From: Lampris incognitus
Taxonomy: Eukaryota > Chordata > Actinopteri > Lampriformes > Lampridae
Direction: 5' to 3'
Assembly: GCF_029633865.1 (NCBI RefSeq)
Contig: NC_079224.1
Span: 16,272,890 to 16,336,889, forward strand
DNA length: 64,000 bases
Positions 21,197-55,870 of the stretch are shown here, piece by piece (the stretch's first letter is position 1; every line of letters starts with the position of its first letter). The notes beneath the pieces are model-generated. The model worked only from the letters and a program-made list of their open reading frames with translations, did not search any database and was not told where the DNA came from. Made by a program: the position numbers and the translations under genes.

Positions 21197-21198
<2 letters not shown>

Positions 21199-21264
<66 letters not shown>
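21199..21264. repeat. (GT)n microsatellite
   Basis: Pure GT tract of about 33 units, followed by a G-rich run at 21279-21289. Confidence 0.95.
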
Positions 21265-21267
<3 letters not shown>

Positions 21268-22023
21268 GGGAATGGGATGGGGGGGGGGGTTAGATTTCCT
21301 TTTCTCCCATATTTTTCTGACGTGCCAAAGCATCCTTTACGAAAATGTGAGTTGTAGTAGCACAATATGTAACGTTTCTCATGCTTGTTCTTCACTCGTT
21401 ATTCTATTGTTATTCACAGCCGAACCGTGATTATTAATATCTTGAGAATGATTCAGGAAATGCCATAATCCCGAATTAACACTAAACATAATTAATTATT
21501 GCGAGATTTGTTAGATTTTCCAAAATCAGTTTAGAATCTTAGAGCGGTCGAAAGTTGATTGGCGACATAAGAAAATAGTGCTTGTCCCCAGCCAAAAGAC
21601 ACTTGTTATTTCAGCCTGAATGGCAATAAACAGTTATAGAATCAGATTTCAAGTTTATTTTGAGACTACTCAAATTGTTGTATGTTTTACTATTTAATTT
21701 TGAGTGATTGTACCCGTTGTTATCTTGTTGGACAAAACAGTGAGCATAACTGTAGGTTCTTTGTTTGAGGAGAAATGTATCATCTCAGGTACAACAAGGT
21801 ATTTGTGCCTTTGACCATGTGTGTGAGTAAGATATTGTGACTTTGACTGAAGGCGATATAACAAATGACTTATAAAAGAAAATTCCCTCTCGCAGTCAAA
21901 AAATAGAATGTTTGGTTGTTTGATCATGGCCATATTTCTAAGGCTGTTCAGAAGATCTCTTTTCTGTATTGTGTTGATCCTGCAGGGTTTGAGGTCCCTG
22001 ACCCAGCTACCCCTTTCCCCACA

Positions 22024-44816
<22,793 letters not shown>

Positions 44817-46080
44817 GGTGAGGACAGATGAAGACAGAGCATGTGAGGTCTTAACTCCGCCCTCACCCGTCTCCCACAGCATCAGTGTGTGAAAACTGTG
44901 CCTCTCGGATACTGCGGTTAACATTGCAACACATGTGGACTCTAGCCGGTTAATGAATATCATCTCGGAGATCTGTTATTGTCGCAAAAGAGCGAGGTGT
45001 GTAATTGACTGAGGCAGTCAGCCGTGAAAGTCCTTCGCTGTACTCGAGGTTGGCTGATGTCAAAAGAACTTTGGTTTGGAGTCTATAGGTGTACAGCAAG
45101 TTACATTAAAGATGCTGAAACATCTCTTTCAGCCGCTCGCTTGTGAAAGGCGTCGTCTCATACCGGCTGTATAAGTAGAACGAAGCTGTATGAACGCCGG
45201 GTAGAGGGAAATGCAAAGTATAACTGTTACGCTAATGAATGTGAGCATGCACTACTGTGAAAGCTTAACCTTAGAAGTTTGGTTGTAGCACAAAGGTGTC
45301 AGATATGAGTTTTGATTTTTAATGTAGAAGATTGTTGAATATTTGAATGTGAAGGATTTTTTTTTTTAACTCTGGTAGATGCTGTCCTTTTATAGATGCC
45401 ACCGTCGTTGAAGCCTCACTACACATTTCATGTTTGCCAAGCGAAAGATGCACTTTTTCTCCTTCATCAACAGGATTTTTTTTGGGGGAAAAAAGATGCT
45501 CCCTATTCAGCAATCAGAAATGTTTGGGAATACTGTATTCCGATAATCAGCTATTTGATGTATGAGTGTTTTCGCATTTATACTAACTTGGTCCAAAGAG
45601 TGCAACATGCAAGAGAAACCTTTGGAGTAATAACAACTCATGTTGGATGAGGGATAAATGCATCGTCAGGAAATAGTTGTTAGGTTTTGATTTGTCTTTT
45701 TATAAAATAGGCTTTAATTTGATGGCAGGACGTCTGATTATTGCAGATGAGGGAACGAGGCCCGACTCAACAGAACACGGCCCTACTTCTCCGATTTCTA
45801 TGCATGAGAGCACAAAGAATGTTTACATATTCCCGAGATATTCCACAAGAGGGTAAAACGAGAGTGCTTATAAGTTTCTATGCTTTAAAGATTTATAGGA
45901 CCGAGAAGCAAAGACACAGTTTCTAACGTTCACTTTAATACCAGTTATCGCTGAAGTTTTGGCAAATGGTGGAAATAGATGAAGGATCTTCACATGACTC
46001 ATGGTGGTGAGCCACAAAGTTCATTTTGAAAAGTTTTCAACACCCGGCCCATTTCTTCCCCCGACCCATTTCAGTTTGTG
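44817..46080 (+). other. Probable fyco1 3'UTR and downstream DNA
   Basis: No coding similarity after the stop at 44816. An ATTAAA at 45105-45110 is one possible poly(A) signal. A canonical AATAAA lies much farther away at 47181-47186. The true end is undetermined. Confidence 0.4.
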
Positions 46081-46412
46081 AGTACAGTACACAGTACAGT
46101 ACAGTCAAGGCTCAGCATTTTTGGTTTTTATTTTTCAAAGCCATCCAGCATACCGAATTTCACCACAAGAGGACACTGTCACATAACCTCACACGAACAG
46201 GAACAACTTTTGAATCCGTGGAAACATAAAATCCAGGTGAAAATCAGTTTAAACCGATCTGCTCCTTTTAAAAAATCTGTATTTTTCGGTGAAAATCGGT
46301 AAAAACCGAAAACGCTGAGCCTTGAGTACAGTATAGTACAGCACAGTACAGTACAGTGCAGTGCAGTGCAGTGCAGTACAGTACAGTGCAGTACAGTACA
46401 ATACAGTACAGG
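46081..46412. repeat. Inverted-repeat element with CAGTA/CAGTG pentamer flanks
   Basis: Arms CAAGGCTCAGCATTTTTGG (46106) and the imperfect complement CCGAAAACGCTGAGCCTTG (46306-46324) face each other across about 180 bp. Outside them lie tandem GTACA/GTGCA pentamers, short on the left (46081-46105) and about 17 units on the right (46325-46410). Confidence 0.65.
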
Positions 46413-47676
46413 GCATGAGCTTCAGACTGATCAAGTGAGAGTGTATGCAACTCAGGGTACAGCCAGAAAAACTTCGAAACCTTAGGAATGACACTCGCTG
46501 AAGGGTTTTGAACGTTGAGATAGTGTTTTTTTTTTCTGAAGAAACTTCCAAGTGTCTTAGAGCTGTTATTTTGACTACAGAGGTTGTAACACAGTTTGTG
46601 TGTGCCGTTGGGGGCACTGCTTCGCTGCTCAACAGAGAATTTACAAACCCCAAAATGTCCTCCACCGATCCCAGAAAGGTTAATTTATCAAGACGTCTTC
46701 CGCTGATTTTTTTTTTTTTTGTAAACCGTTTGTAACAGATATTTTGGATATGAAACTAACATTAGGGAGAAAACCATGAACATTTCAAATGTTACTTTTT
46801 TTTCTTTTACACAGATAAACAAGAAAAGAGTTAATATATTGCCAAAAATAATATAAAAGACAGATATTGTCTATTTTCTGTTATTAAATTATGAGATTCC
46901 ATTTAAGGGCATTGCTACATGACTGATGTATACAGTGCAAGTTTGAAAGGGTTCTTTATAATCCATATCCCATGAGCCTTTGTGCCAGTTGATAAATGGT
47001 TTTCTTTTTCTTTATACCATTATGCTAGTAAGTGAATTGTAGAAGGTTATTTATAACTGGGTTTGGTAAAGGGCAACTTCCCCCCTTTGGTTTCCATGTA
47101 AATGCCTCTCTACTTTGTTCCGTAGGAGAATGACTTCCATACTAAAGGTTTGTGTTAGGCTGGATTAAAGATGACGAAACAATAAATAAGAATGGTGTGA
47201 TGAATCCTGGTGATGGTTGGTCAATTCACACAAGTGTCATGATGCTGTGATAGTTTGTTGTGTGTGTATGTGTGTGTGCGTGAACCCTGGCATGTACAAA
47301 TTTACAAGTCGCTTTGGAAAACCCACGAGTCACTGCTAGCACATATTTATTGAGGGTATAAATCTACTGATGTGAATCTCCACCTGTGAGGGTTGCGTAG
47401 ATTGTGAGCGTATGTGTTTAAGCTAACCTTCATATGGTTCTGTCCACGTAGGAGCGTCTGGCTTCAGCGTGCACGTGGTTGACCTGTCTGCACGCTTGCA
47501 TGCGTGCACCCCCCCCCCCCCGGGGTGTGCACGTTGCGTCGCGTCTGCCGGTGTGCACGCACACACAGTGTTGTTGCAGAGGGGTCCGTCTGAGAGACAG
47601 TGTTTATGGTGCAGAGGCAGAGCCTTCTCTCAAGGTTAATGATCGTATTGTAAATCATGTCACATACCCCTCTCCA

Positions 47677-47682
<6 letters not shown>
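46413..47682. other. Intergenic, nothing recognised
   Basis: Contains poly-T runs, the AATAAA at 47181 and poly-C at 47510-47521. No gene or repeat family is recognised. Confidence 0.5.

Positions 47683-47755
<73 letters not shown>
47683..47755. repeat. (CT)n microsatellite
   Basis: Pure CT tract of about 36 units, followed by CT-rich sequence and a G run at 47860-47871. Confidence 0.97.
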
Positions 47756-47757
<2 letters not shown>

Positions 47758-47759
47758 TT

Positions 47760-48590
47760 GGTCTCTCGCTCTCTCTTCTCTCCACACCTCCTGTTCTCTC
47801 GCCTGCTTCTCTCTCCATGGCTGCCTTCCTTCACTGAGCTGTGATTTGCCTTCATGCTGGGGGGGGGGGGGGCGCTGAAGAGGATACGTGCGTGTGTAAC
47901 GAATCGTAATGCGTTTGCAGAGAGGGGTGTTTTTTGCACGTGTGCACACACACATCACAGACCACTGACATCTACACATCGGCACATACCTAAGGATGCG
48001 TTATGGGTAACGTACTGTCAGATGAGCACATGTGCTGTCCAGGCTGCGCAGATCTTTTGCCAGCATGCACATACAGACACACGGTTTATTTTGTTGTTGT
48101 CTGAAATGTAACCGGGTTTGAGATGTTCTCATAGCTGAGGTTCATCTGGATATGTGTGTTAGTGTTGTGATGGCAGGAGCCCGAGACTACAGCACCTTCT
48201 ACCTCGAGCGTCGTTTAACCTCGTTTATTCAAGTGACGCTCTGCAGGTCTTGAGTGATTTGTATGCAAACTTGCATGCCCACACACATTTAGAGATGTTG
48301 TAATGAAGAGCAGCTCTCACCCACCCCCACTCCATATCCACTAATATGTGAGTGTGTGAAAGCTATAGTAGGGAGGAAATGATGCCTTGAAACAATGGAC
48401 GACACACAACCCCATGTAGCCACGTGACAAAAGGGGAGAAAACGGTTTTGTTTCATCTATGTCAAGCTGTCTGTCAACCCCCCCCCCTCTCCCCCATACA
48501 CACACACACACACACACACACCTCGCATCATTCAAAACTAAGGATGTTTGACACTACAAGGTGCCTGCAGAACAGAATGGGAACTAACAG
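47760..48590. other. Intergenic, nothing recognised
   Basis: Low-complexity patches (poly-G near 47860, poly-C near 48480, a short CA tract near 48500-48521) and no recognisable gene. Confidence 0.5.
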
Positions 48591-48594
48591 GTTA

Positions 48595-48931
48595 AGGAGG
48601 AGGTTCCAGACGAAGCGCGATCCAACAAAGACCCCAATGGTGGAACTGGTGGCAGATGTCTCCAGGTCACAACGGCAGTGAAGGCGGATGAAGGCTGCAA
48701 CAGAGGGTGGTCCCCAATCGTCTTGGTTCTCCATGCTATTGGACTCTGGCCACCCCCTGCCAAGGACCATGTGGTGGCTGCAGGTACATCAGCCACTCCA
48801 TGTAAAACGCTGTCACGCACAGGCATCCTCCCATTATGCAGCTCCAGGATCGGCCTCGACACCCACCTGAGGACCCAGAGGGACAAAGAGGGGGGATGGT
48901 CATACTCAACCCCGAGTGACTGCCGATGATG
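48595..48931 (+). repeat. LINE-related dispersed repeat (family 3), copy a
   Basis: Shares GGAGGTTCCAGACGAAGC, AAGGCGGATGAAGGCTGCAA, CAGAGGGTGGTCCCCAATCG and the end CCCCGAGTGACTGCCGATGA with the copy at 55432-55870. The end in GATGA repeats resembles a LINE 3' terminus. Confidence 0.65.
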
Positions 48932-49284
48932 AAGAAAGGAACTTCTGATTTACCCCCCATATGAAAATCAGTGAGCTAAACATTAAGAAGCAAAAAAAAA
49001 ATTTTTGTGATTTTTTTTTTTTGTTGATGAAAATATATCAGCCTTTAAAGTAAGAAATGAGTTCACTCCTGAACAAATTGGATTTAAACGTGTCCATGTT
49101 ATCTGCCACTACACTACAGTTACAGCAGAGTTTTATTGGAGTGTGGTAGTTGTTTCCTTTTGAAGTATCTACCAGTTGGGAGAATATGACTCTAGTCTTA
49201 TACTGCAAAATTATTTGTGAAATGCAACTACAGCAATTATGTTTTGATGTTAAACCTATATTTACATTTTTACATTTTCTTTTT

Positions 49285-49525
49285 TTATCCATCCATCCAT
49301 CCATCCATCTATCCATCCATCCATTTTCCAAACCACCTATCCTGCTTTCAGGGTCTCGGGGATCCTGGAGCCTATCCCAGCAGTCATTGGGTGGCAGGCA
49401 GGGGAGACACCCTGGACAGGCCGCCATTCCATCGCTGGGCCGACACATTCACACTTAGGGACAGTTTGGTACGGCCGATTCACCTGACCTACATGTCTTT
49501 GGACTGTCTGTGGGAGGAAAATACT
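49285..49525 (-). mobile_element. SINE family 1, copy I (5'-truncated)
   Basis: Minus orientation: (ATCC)n, then TTTCCAAACCACCTATCCTG, CCTATCCCAGCAGTCATTGG, to ACATGTCTTTGGACTGTCTG. Head absent. Flanking T-rich CTTTTTTTATCC motifs suggest a TSD. Confidence 0.75.
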
Positions 49526-49668
49526 TTTTTTTTTTTATCCCAATCAAATTAGACGACGCAATTAGGAGATGCATTTGTGTGCAAGCCTACAGGCATCTTA
49601 GAGCTGTGGATAATACTCATCTGATAGATGGCTAACGCTGCATGTCATGTCAAGTGCATAACTGGTAG

Positions 49669-49989
49669 GCCTCCGGGTGGCGTGGCGGTCTATTCTGTTG
49701 CCTACCAAGGCAAAGATCGAAAGTTCGAATCCCTGTGTTACCTCCAGCTTGGTCGGGCATCCTAACAGACACAATTGGCCGTGTCTGTGGGTGGGAGGCC
49801 GGATGTGGGTATGTGTCCTGGTCGCTGCACTAGCCCCTCCTCTGGGGTCGGTCGAGGCACCTGTTCAGGAGGGAGGGGGAACTGAGGGGAATAGCGTGAT
49901 CCTCCCAATTACCCCACTCGGAAGAGTGGGGTAATTGACCAAGTACAATTGGGGACAAAAAAAGGCGGGGGGGGGGAATACAGGAAAAA
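49669..49989 (+). mobile_element. SINE family 2, copy 6 (internal deletion, 17-bp TSD)
   Basis: Head CCTCCGGGTGGCGTGGCGGT, T-arm GTTCGAATCCCTG, then a jump from GTGATCCTCCCA to the tail, skipping the AGGTGAAAAGAAGCG block. AAGTGCATAACTGGTAG is duplicated exactly (49652-49668, 49990-50006). Confidence 0.9.
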
Positions 49990-50391
49990 AAGTGCATAAC
50001 TGGTAGACCACCAACAGTGACCTGAATAATGGATTCCAAAATAACAGAACAATACCACATATCAGCATCACAGCCATGCTTAGAAACCGTCTATGTCTTA
50101 AGTTAGGCCTGGGACAGGAATATGTTTAGACTTTTCTTGACTTGAATAAATGACTCTGCGGGCCTGATTGGAGACAGGAGTTTTGGGACCGCCATGTTGG
50201 GGCCAGGGTGAGCTGAGTGTCGACCTAGAGCTCAGCTTTTTTGGTGTTGGCATGAATGGTATCCTTGCTAAGGCAGAACAAAGAGGAGTGTACGTTCAAA
50301 AAAGAAATAAAAAAACACACCACTTGTTTCAGTTAAGCTTTTAGCAGCCAAATCGCTGTTAGTTTTTGAAAATGTCAGCTGTGAAGTCGGT

Positions 50392-50726
50392 GGCACGGTG
50401 GCTGCATGGTTAGCACCGTCACCTCGCAGCAAGAAAGCCCAGAGTTTCATTCCAGCCTGTCTATGTGGAGTTTGCAGGTTCTGCCCATGTTCATGTTCAT
50501 GTGGGTTTCCTCCCCACTTCGCTTTGCTCACACAGTCCAAACACATGCAGGGTAGGTGAAGTTGAGTCTCTAAGCTGACTAAAGGTGTGAATGGTGTGAG
50601 TGATCATGTGTGTGGTCTGTGATGGACTGGTGACCTGTCCAGGGTGTCGCCCTACCTTCTACCCCAATGCATGCTCGAATAGGCTTCACTCCCCCGTGAC
50701 CCTGAATTGGATTTAGCAGGTATATA
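50392..50726 (+). mobile_element. SINE family 1, copy J (old, diverged)
   Basis: GTCGGTGGCACGGTGGCTGC head; body with many substitutions (GAAAGCCCAGAGTTTCATTC). No TSD found. Copy K is inserted at its 3' tail. Confidence 0.75.
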
Positions 50727-50736
50727 GATGATGTAG

Positions 50737-51124
50737 CGGGCGGCATGGTGGTGCAGTGGTTGGCATGGTCGCCTCACAACAAGAAGGTCCTGGGTTCGAG
50801 CCAGGGGGGGTCATCCAGGTCGTTCTCTGTGTGGAGTTTGCATGTTCTCCCCGTGTCTGCGTGGGTTTCCTCCGGGTGCCCCGGTTTCCTCCCACAGTCC
50901 AAAGACATGTAAGCCAGGTGAATCGGCCGTACTAAATTGTCCCTAGGTATGACTGTGTGTGTGTGGGTGTGTGTGTGTGTATGTCGGCCTTGTGTGATGG
51001 CCCGGCGGCATGTCCAGGGTGTCTCCCTGCCTGCCGCCCAATGACTGCTGGGATGGGCTCCAGCATCCCCGACCCTGAGAGCAGGATAAGCAGTTCAGAT
51101 AATGGATGGATGGATGGATGGATG
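50737..51124 (+). mobile_element. SINE family 1, copy K
   Basis: Near-consensus head GGCGGCATGGTGGTGCAGTG. GATGATGTAG at 50727-50736 and 51125-51134 is the probable TSD. Confidence 0.82.
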
Positions 51125-51134
51125 GATGATGTAG

Positions 51135-52205
51135 TAGTAGTAGTCATAGTAGTTGTAGTTGATGGATGAATGGAAATTGACCAGTCACCTTGAAGAAAGA
51201 AAGGGTTTTGTCTTTATGAATATATAGCATTTTGGGAGGAAACTCACTTCCCCTCCTTATTCAGAACAATGGCTTTGTAATGTTTATGCCGTCTTTTGGC
51301 CTTCGTGTCTGGACTTCCTTCATAACCACTATCTTCTTAACGAGGTTTGTATAGCAAAAACTAAATGCAGCATCTTCACCGACACCCTCAACTTAAGAGC
51401 ACTCGTCCAAGCGTTCCCCCCAGAGCACCTTAACATAATATACATGCATGGAGGTACATTACCATATGTGAATAACGATAGGTCATCATAAGTTGGCAGG
51501 CTGTCTGTGTGCAGAGGACACACACACACACACACACACACACCACAGACAACAGATTGTCCCTAAAGAGCAAGTTTGCATGTGTGTGTGTGTTCCCTCT
51601 CTCCGCAGCCTCTCATTCCCCAAACTTAGCATCCCCCCTGCAGTGGTAATGGCAGGTCACACCGGCCCCCTCCTGGACTGTTTGCTCCTGTCAGATGTAG
51701 TTTCACCCTGACAGCTTTACCGTGTGCTCCACCGGGAGCCTCCATCACCAACTGCAGGCCTGTCAAAGGCAGGCACAACACTACAAGCACTTCTCGTTTC
51801 CTCCCTATTACACCTCCTCCCCATGCTCAGATGGGAGTTTATTTTTGTTTTGTTTTTTCGCCCCGTCACTCTTCACTCTCCTTTATCTGTGTTCAGTCTT
51901 CTACTGGCTCTCTGATGTCTGACGCACGTGAATGTGCATGTGAACCTGTGAGAACGTGTGTGTTCATGCAAGCTCTCTCCCCCTATTCCAACTATATGTG
52001 TCTGTCTCCCTCAGTCTCTCTTCTCTTTCTCTCTCAGTTGCACGCGGTCGTCTTTCATCTCGCTCCTTTTTCATCTCTCTCATCCACTCCCTCTAAGCTG
52101 GCATGAATAATGGTGATGTGGTGATGGTGGTAATGGTGATGTGGTAAACACCACGGTGGGGAAAAAAAAAGCAGTGGAATTATGCTACCCCAACAGCCCG
52201 TGCTT
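51135..52205. other. Intergenic, nothing recognised
   Basis: A short CA tract at 51518-51542 and pyrimidine-rich sequence near 51590-52090. No gene-like signal. Confidence 0.5.
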
Positions 52206-52439
52206 TCACCCTTGATAAACACCCCAACGCCCAGTCGAACCCCCCCCATGAGCCGAATCACCCTGCGGCTCACAGCTAAGTGAGTTATTGTCCCCCAAAC
52301 ACCCATGTATACCGCAGCAGTCACCCACGGAGGCATCAGTATGGCCAGGATCTTCCAAACATTTCCCCCCTGCAGGTTTAAGCACTACGTTGGCAGTATC
52401 AGCAATCGGTGGGCCTACTACCGCTAATGCATCTGTAGT

Positions 52440-53145
52440 GATCATCTCATCTTCAGCCAATTTTCTGGGGTCGGGTCGCGGTGGCAGCAAGCTAAGTAGG
52501 GCCCTCCAGACATCCCTCTCCCCAGCAATGCCCTCCAGCTCCTCCTGGGGGATCCCAAGGCATTCCCAGGCCAGATTGGACATGTAGTCCCTCCAGCGTG
52601 TTCTGGGTCTACCCCAGGGTGTCCTCCCAGTTGGCCATGCCCAGTAAACCTCCAAAGGAAGGCGCTCAGGAGGCATCCTAATCAGATACCCGAACCATCT
52701 CAATTGGCCCCTTCGAATGCGAAGGAGCAGCAGCTCTACTCCAAGCTCCCTCCGGATGTCCGAGCTCCTCACCTTATCTCTAAGGCTGAGCCCAGACACC
52801 CTACGGAGGATAGGGTCCACCAGCGGGTTCTTGGGTTGGGGCTCGACAGGCGCCGATGACCTTTTGACCACAGCTCCTGCCTGCCACATCTATACAATAG
52901 AGGCTTTGAACATGTTCCACTCGGATTCCATGTCCCCAGCCTCCCTCGGGATACATGAGAACTTCTTCCGGAGGTGGGAGTTGAAGACCTCATGGACAGG
53001 GGCCTCCGCCAGACGCTCCCAGTTTACCCTCACTACACGTTTGGGTTTGCCAGGTCTGTCCGGCAGCCTTTCCCGCCATTTGATCCAACTCACCACCAGG
53101 TGGTGATCAGTTGACAGCTCTGTTCCTTTCTTCACCCGAGTGACC
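52440..53145 (-). mobile_element. Internally deleted non-LTR retrotransposon (endonuclease end joined to ORF2 C-terminus)
   Basis: Minus strand from 53140: TRVKKGTELSTDHHLVVSW, with the S-x-DHH motif of an AP-type endonuclease C-terminus, then VNWERLAEAPVHEVFN and EWNMFKASIV. Directly after it comes PKNPLVDPILRRVSGLSLRD then VRSSDIRRELGVELLLLRIR, GQLRWFGYLIRMPPERLPLE and RPRTRWRDYMSNLAWECLGI, the extreme C-terminal part of ORF2. The reverse transcriptase between them is missing. Confidence 0.75.
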
Positions 53146-53192
53146 AAAACACACACACACACACACACATATATATAGTATATATATATAGA

Positions 53193-53428
53193 TAGGCGGC
53201 ATGGTGGCGCAGTGGTTAGCGCGGTCGGCTCACAGCAAGAAGGTCCTGGGTTCGAGCCCTGGGGTAGTCCAACCTTGGTGGGTCATCCCGGGTTGTCCTC
53301 TTGTGTGGAGTTTGCATGTTCTCCCCGTGTCTGCGTGGGTTTCATCCGGGGGCTCCAGTTTCCTCCCACAGTCCAAAGACATATAGGTCAGGTGAATTGG
53401 CATTACTAAATTATCCCTAGGAATGAAT

Positions 53429-53511
<83 letters not shown>

Positions 53512-53637
53512 GGCCCTGTGATGGCCTGGCGGCCTGTCCAGGGTGTCTCCCCGCCTGCCGCCCAATGACTGCTGGGATAGGCTCCAGCAGCCCCACGACC
53601 CTGAGAGCAGGATAAGCGGTTCAGATAATGGATGGAT
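53193..53637 (+). mobile_element. SINE family 1, copy L with expanded (GT)n
   Basis: Head GGCGGCATGGTGGCGCAGTG, B box GGGTTCGAGCCC, full body and tail. The internal GTGTG of the family is expanded here to about 38 units (53431-53507). It sits between TA-rich tracts (53168-53190, 53636-53665). Confidence 0.88.
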
Positions 53638-53665
53638 ATATATATATATATATATATAGTATATA

Positions 53666-53795
53666 CACAGTAAAAACCTGAGTGTTAATTTGACTCTGAG
53701 AGTGGAAAAATTGATCCTTTTGGGTCCACTTCTACACTCTCAGAGTTAAATTAACACTCAGGAAGTTAAATTAACACTCAGGATTTTACTGCGTG
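53666..53795. mobile_element. Palindromic MITE in a TA tract
   Basis: CACAGTAAAAACCTGAGTGT, TTAATTTGACTCTGAGAGTG at the left; the complement (CACTCTCAGAGTTAAATTAA, CACTCAGGATTTTACTGCGTG) at the right. An internal partial duplication of the AGTTAAATTAACACTCAGGA segment is present. The loop is about 30 bp. No coding capacity. Confidence 0.75.
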
Positions 53796-54789
53796 TATAT
53801 ATAAAAATATGTATTAAAATATAATATAATGATATATATATATAATATATAATATAATTATATATAACATATATAATAAATAATAGAATAAAAAAAGTTA
53901 AAAATGATAATTTCTAAAAAAATATTTATAAAAATAAATATATAAACATAGAACTAAATTTCACCATAAAAGGTAAATGAAACATTTGCTACCCTTTGTG
54001 TCCTTTTCAGCCGCAGGTCTGTGCTGTGAGAAAGCGGGTGTATGGGTGATGTCTGGGGTGCACAGAGGCCGTCTGTGATCCATCACGTCCGGGGTGCTGT
54101 CTCGGGCAGTCTTGCCGGTGCGGAGCTGCTATATGTGTTGTGATGATGAATGTGCAGGAAGTGCACCTGGCCTAGGTGTATAGATTCAGCAGGAAGGTCA
54201 TTAACTCCCATCCTCTCAAGAGGAGGATGAACAGAAACAACACAAGATGCAACCCAAGGCTTTGCATGAGGCAGAGTGTTTCCTGACTGGTTAGAAACAG
54301 ACGCTATGTAGAAATGGATTATTGATATTTTTCTGTGTTGCACAGGAGGTGAGGAGCAACATTGCACGTGCACACACACACAAACATGAACACACACGTA
54401 CAGGATTTAAAACACCGTGTGTAGCTATGCTATTGTGGATAAGGTGGAGAACAGACACTTTGGCATCAGTGCCTTCGTGTTGGTCTGTGACTGGTTTTCT
54501 GCACAGCAGGAGAAGCTGCAAAGCTCTGCTGTTCTCCATCTACACCAAGTCCTTCTGAAAGACAGGCCATGATGAGAATAACAGAGAGAGAGAGAGAGAC
54601 AGAAATGTTACATTTCTCTATATAAATGGTGTTGTTGTTGCGGGTTTGTTTCTGTTTAGCAGCCATGTTGTGTAGTTTAACCAGTAAATACACCAGTGGA
54701 CTAAACCGACGGGGAGACGGAGGGGATCTGTCGTGCGTTGTGGGTTTTGTCACTCATAATCATCAGTCGTGTGAAAGTGACTGAATCTG
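53796..54789. other. AT-rich and unassigned intergenic DNA
   Basis: 53800-53950 is almost pure A/T. The rest shows nothing recognisable except a short (GA)n at 54584-54600. Confidence 0.5.
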
Positions 54790-55205
54790 AGGGGCGTCCT
54801 GGTAGCGTAGCGCTCTACTCCGTTGCCTACCAACATAGGGATCGCCGGTTCGAATCCCCGTGTGCCACCGGTTTGGTCGGGTGTCCCTACAGACTCAATT
54901 GGTCGTGTCTGTGGGTGGGAAGCCGGATATGGGTATGTGTCCTGTCGCTGCACTAGCGCCTCCTCTGGTCGGTCGAGGCGCCTGTTCGGGGGGGGGGGTA
55001 GTCTGATCCTCCCATGCGCTATTCCCCCCTGGTGAAACTCATCACTGTTAGGTGAAAAGACACGGTTGGTGACTCCAAATGTGTGGGAGGAGGCATGTGG
55101 TAGTCTGCAGCCCTCCCCAGATCCGCAGAGGGGGTGGAGCAGCGACCGGGGCAGCTCGGAAGAGTGGGGTAATTGGCCGGATACAATTGGGGAGAAAAAT
55201 GGGGG
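54790..55205 (+). mobile_element. SINE family 2, copy 7 (full length, 14-bp TSD)
   Basis: GGGGCGTCCTGGTAGCGTAG head, perfect B box CGGTTCGAATCCCCG, full body. AGTGACTGAATCTG is exactly duplicated (54776-54789, 55206-55219). Confidence 0.92.
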
Positions 55206-55237
55206 AGTGACTGAATCTGGTCACAAGTCAATGTGTC

Positions 55238-55240
<3 letters not shown>

Positions 55241-55312
<72 letters not shown>
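55241..55312. repeat. (CT)n microsatellite
   Basis: Pure tract of about 36 units, 20 bp after the TSD of SINE copy 7. Confidence 0.97.
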
Positions 55313-55314
<2 letters not shown>

Positions 55315-55431
55315 CTGACTTTTGCTTGAAAGAGCTGCATAGGCACGATTCAGCAAAGGTTATTGCTTTGCTTGAGAAACTAATTAGGCAAGCTGAAAAA
55401 AAAAGTGACTGTCAATTGAAATTATCCTAGC

Positions 55432-55870
55432 TGTTCTTCTCCTGGATCGCCACCTTGCCGTGGTGGAGAAGGTTGATCCCAAGAGCTATGCTGTCCGGAG
55501 CTTGGCTCCTGGTAGGTTCACCCAAGGCAGATTGGTCAAGGGGGAGGTTCCAGACGAAGCATGATCCAACAAAGACCTCAGCAGCGGAACTGGCGGAAGA
55601 TGTCTGCTGGTCACAACGGCAGTGAAGGCGGATGAAGGCTGCAACAGAGGGTGGTCCCCAATCATCTTGGTTCTCCATGCCATTGGACTCTGGCCACCCC
55701 CTGCCATGGACCGCGTGGTGGCTGCAGGCGCATCAGCCCACGCGCATGCATCCTCCCATTATGCTGCTCCAGGATCGGCCCCTACGCCCGCCTGAGGACC
55801 CAGAAGGAGGACGGTCATACTCGACCCCGAGTGACCGCCGATGATGATGATGATGATTGTGATGATGATG
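55432..55870 (+). repeat. LINE-related dispersed repeat (family 3), copy b
   Basis: Begins CTTCTCCTGGATCGCCACCT and TGCCGTGGTGGAGAAG, a sequence found at LINE 5' regions in fish, then shares about 300 bp with the copy at 48595-48931 and ends in (GATGAT)n. The longer 5' part is absent from copy a. Confidence 0.65.

Larger units (their letters stand above)
19998..21985. promoter_or_regulatory. Divergent intergenic region between xcr1-like and fyco1
   Basis: About 2 kb separates the two 5' ends on opposite strands. It must hold the xcr1-like promoter and probably the fyco1 first (noncoding) exon, but no exon boundary is convincing. It includes the (CA)n at 20250-20320 and the (GT)n at 21199-21264. 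The segment 20560-21060 has more CpG than its surroundings and is the likeliest promoter zone. Confidence 0.4.
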
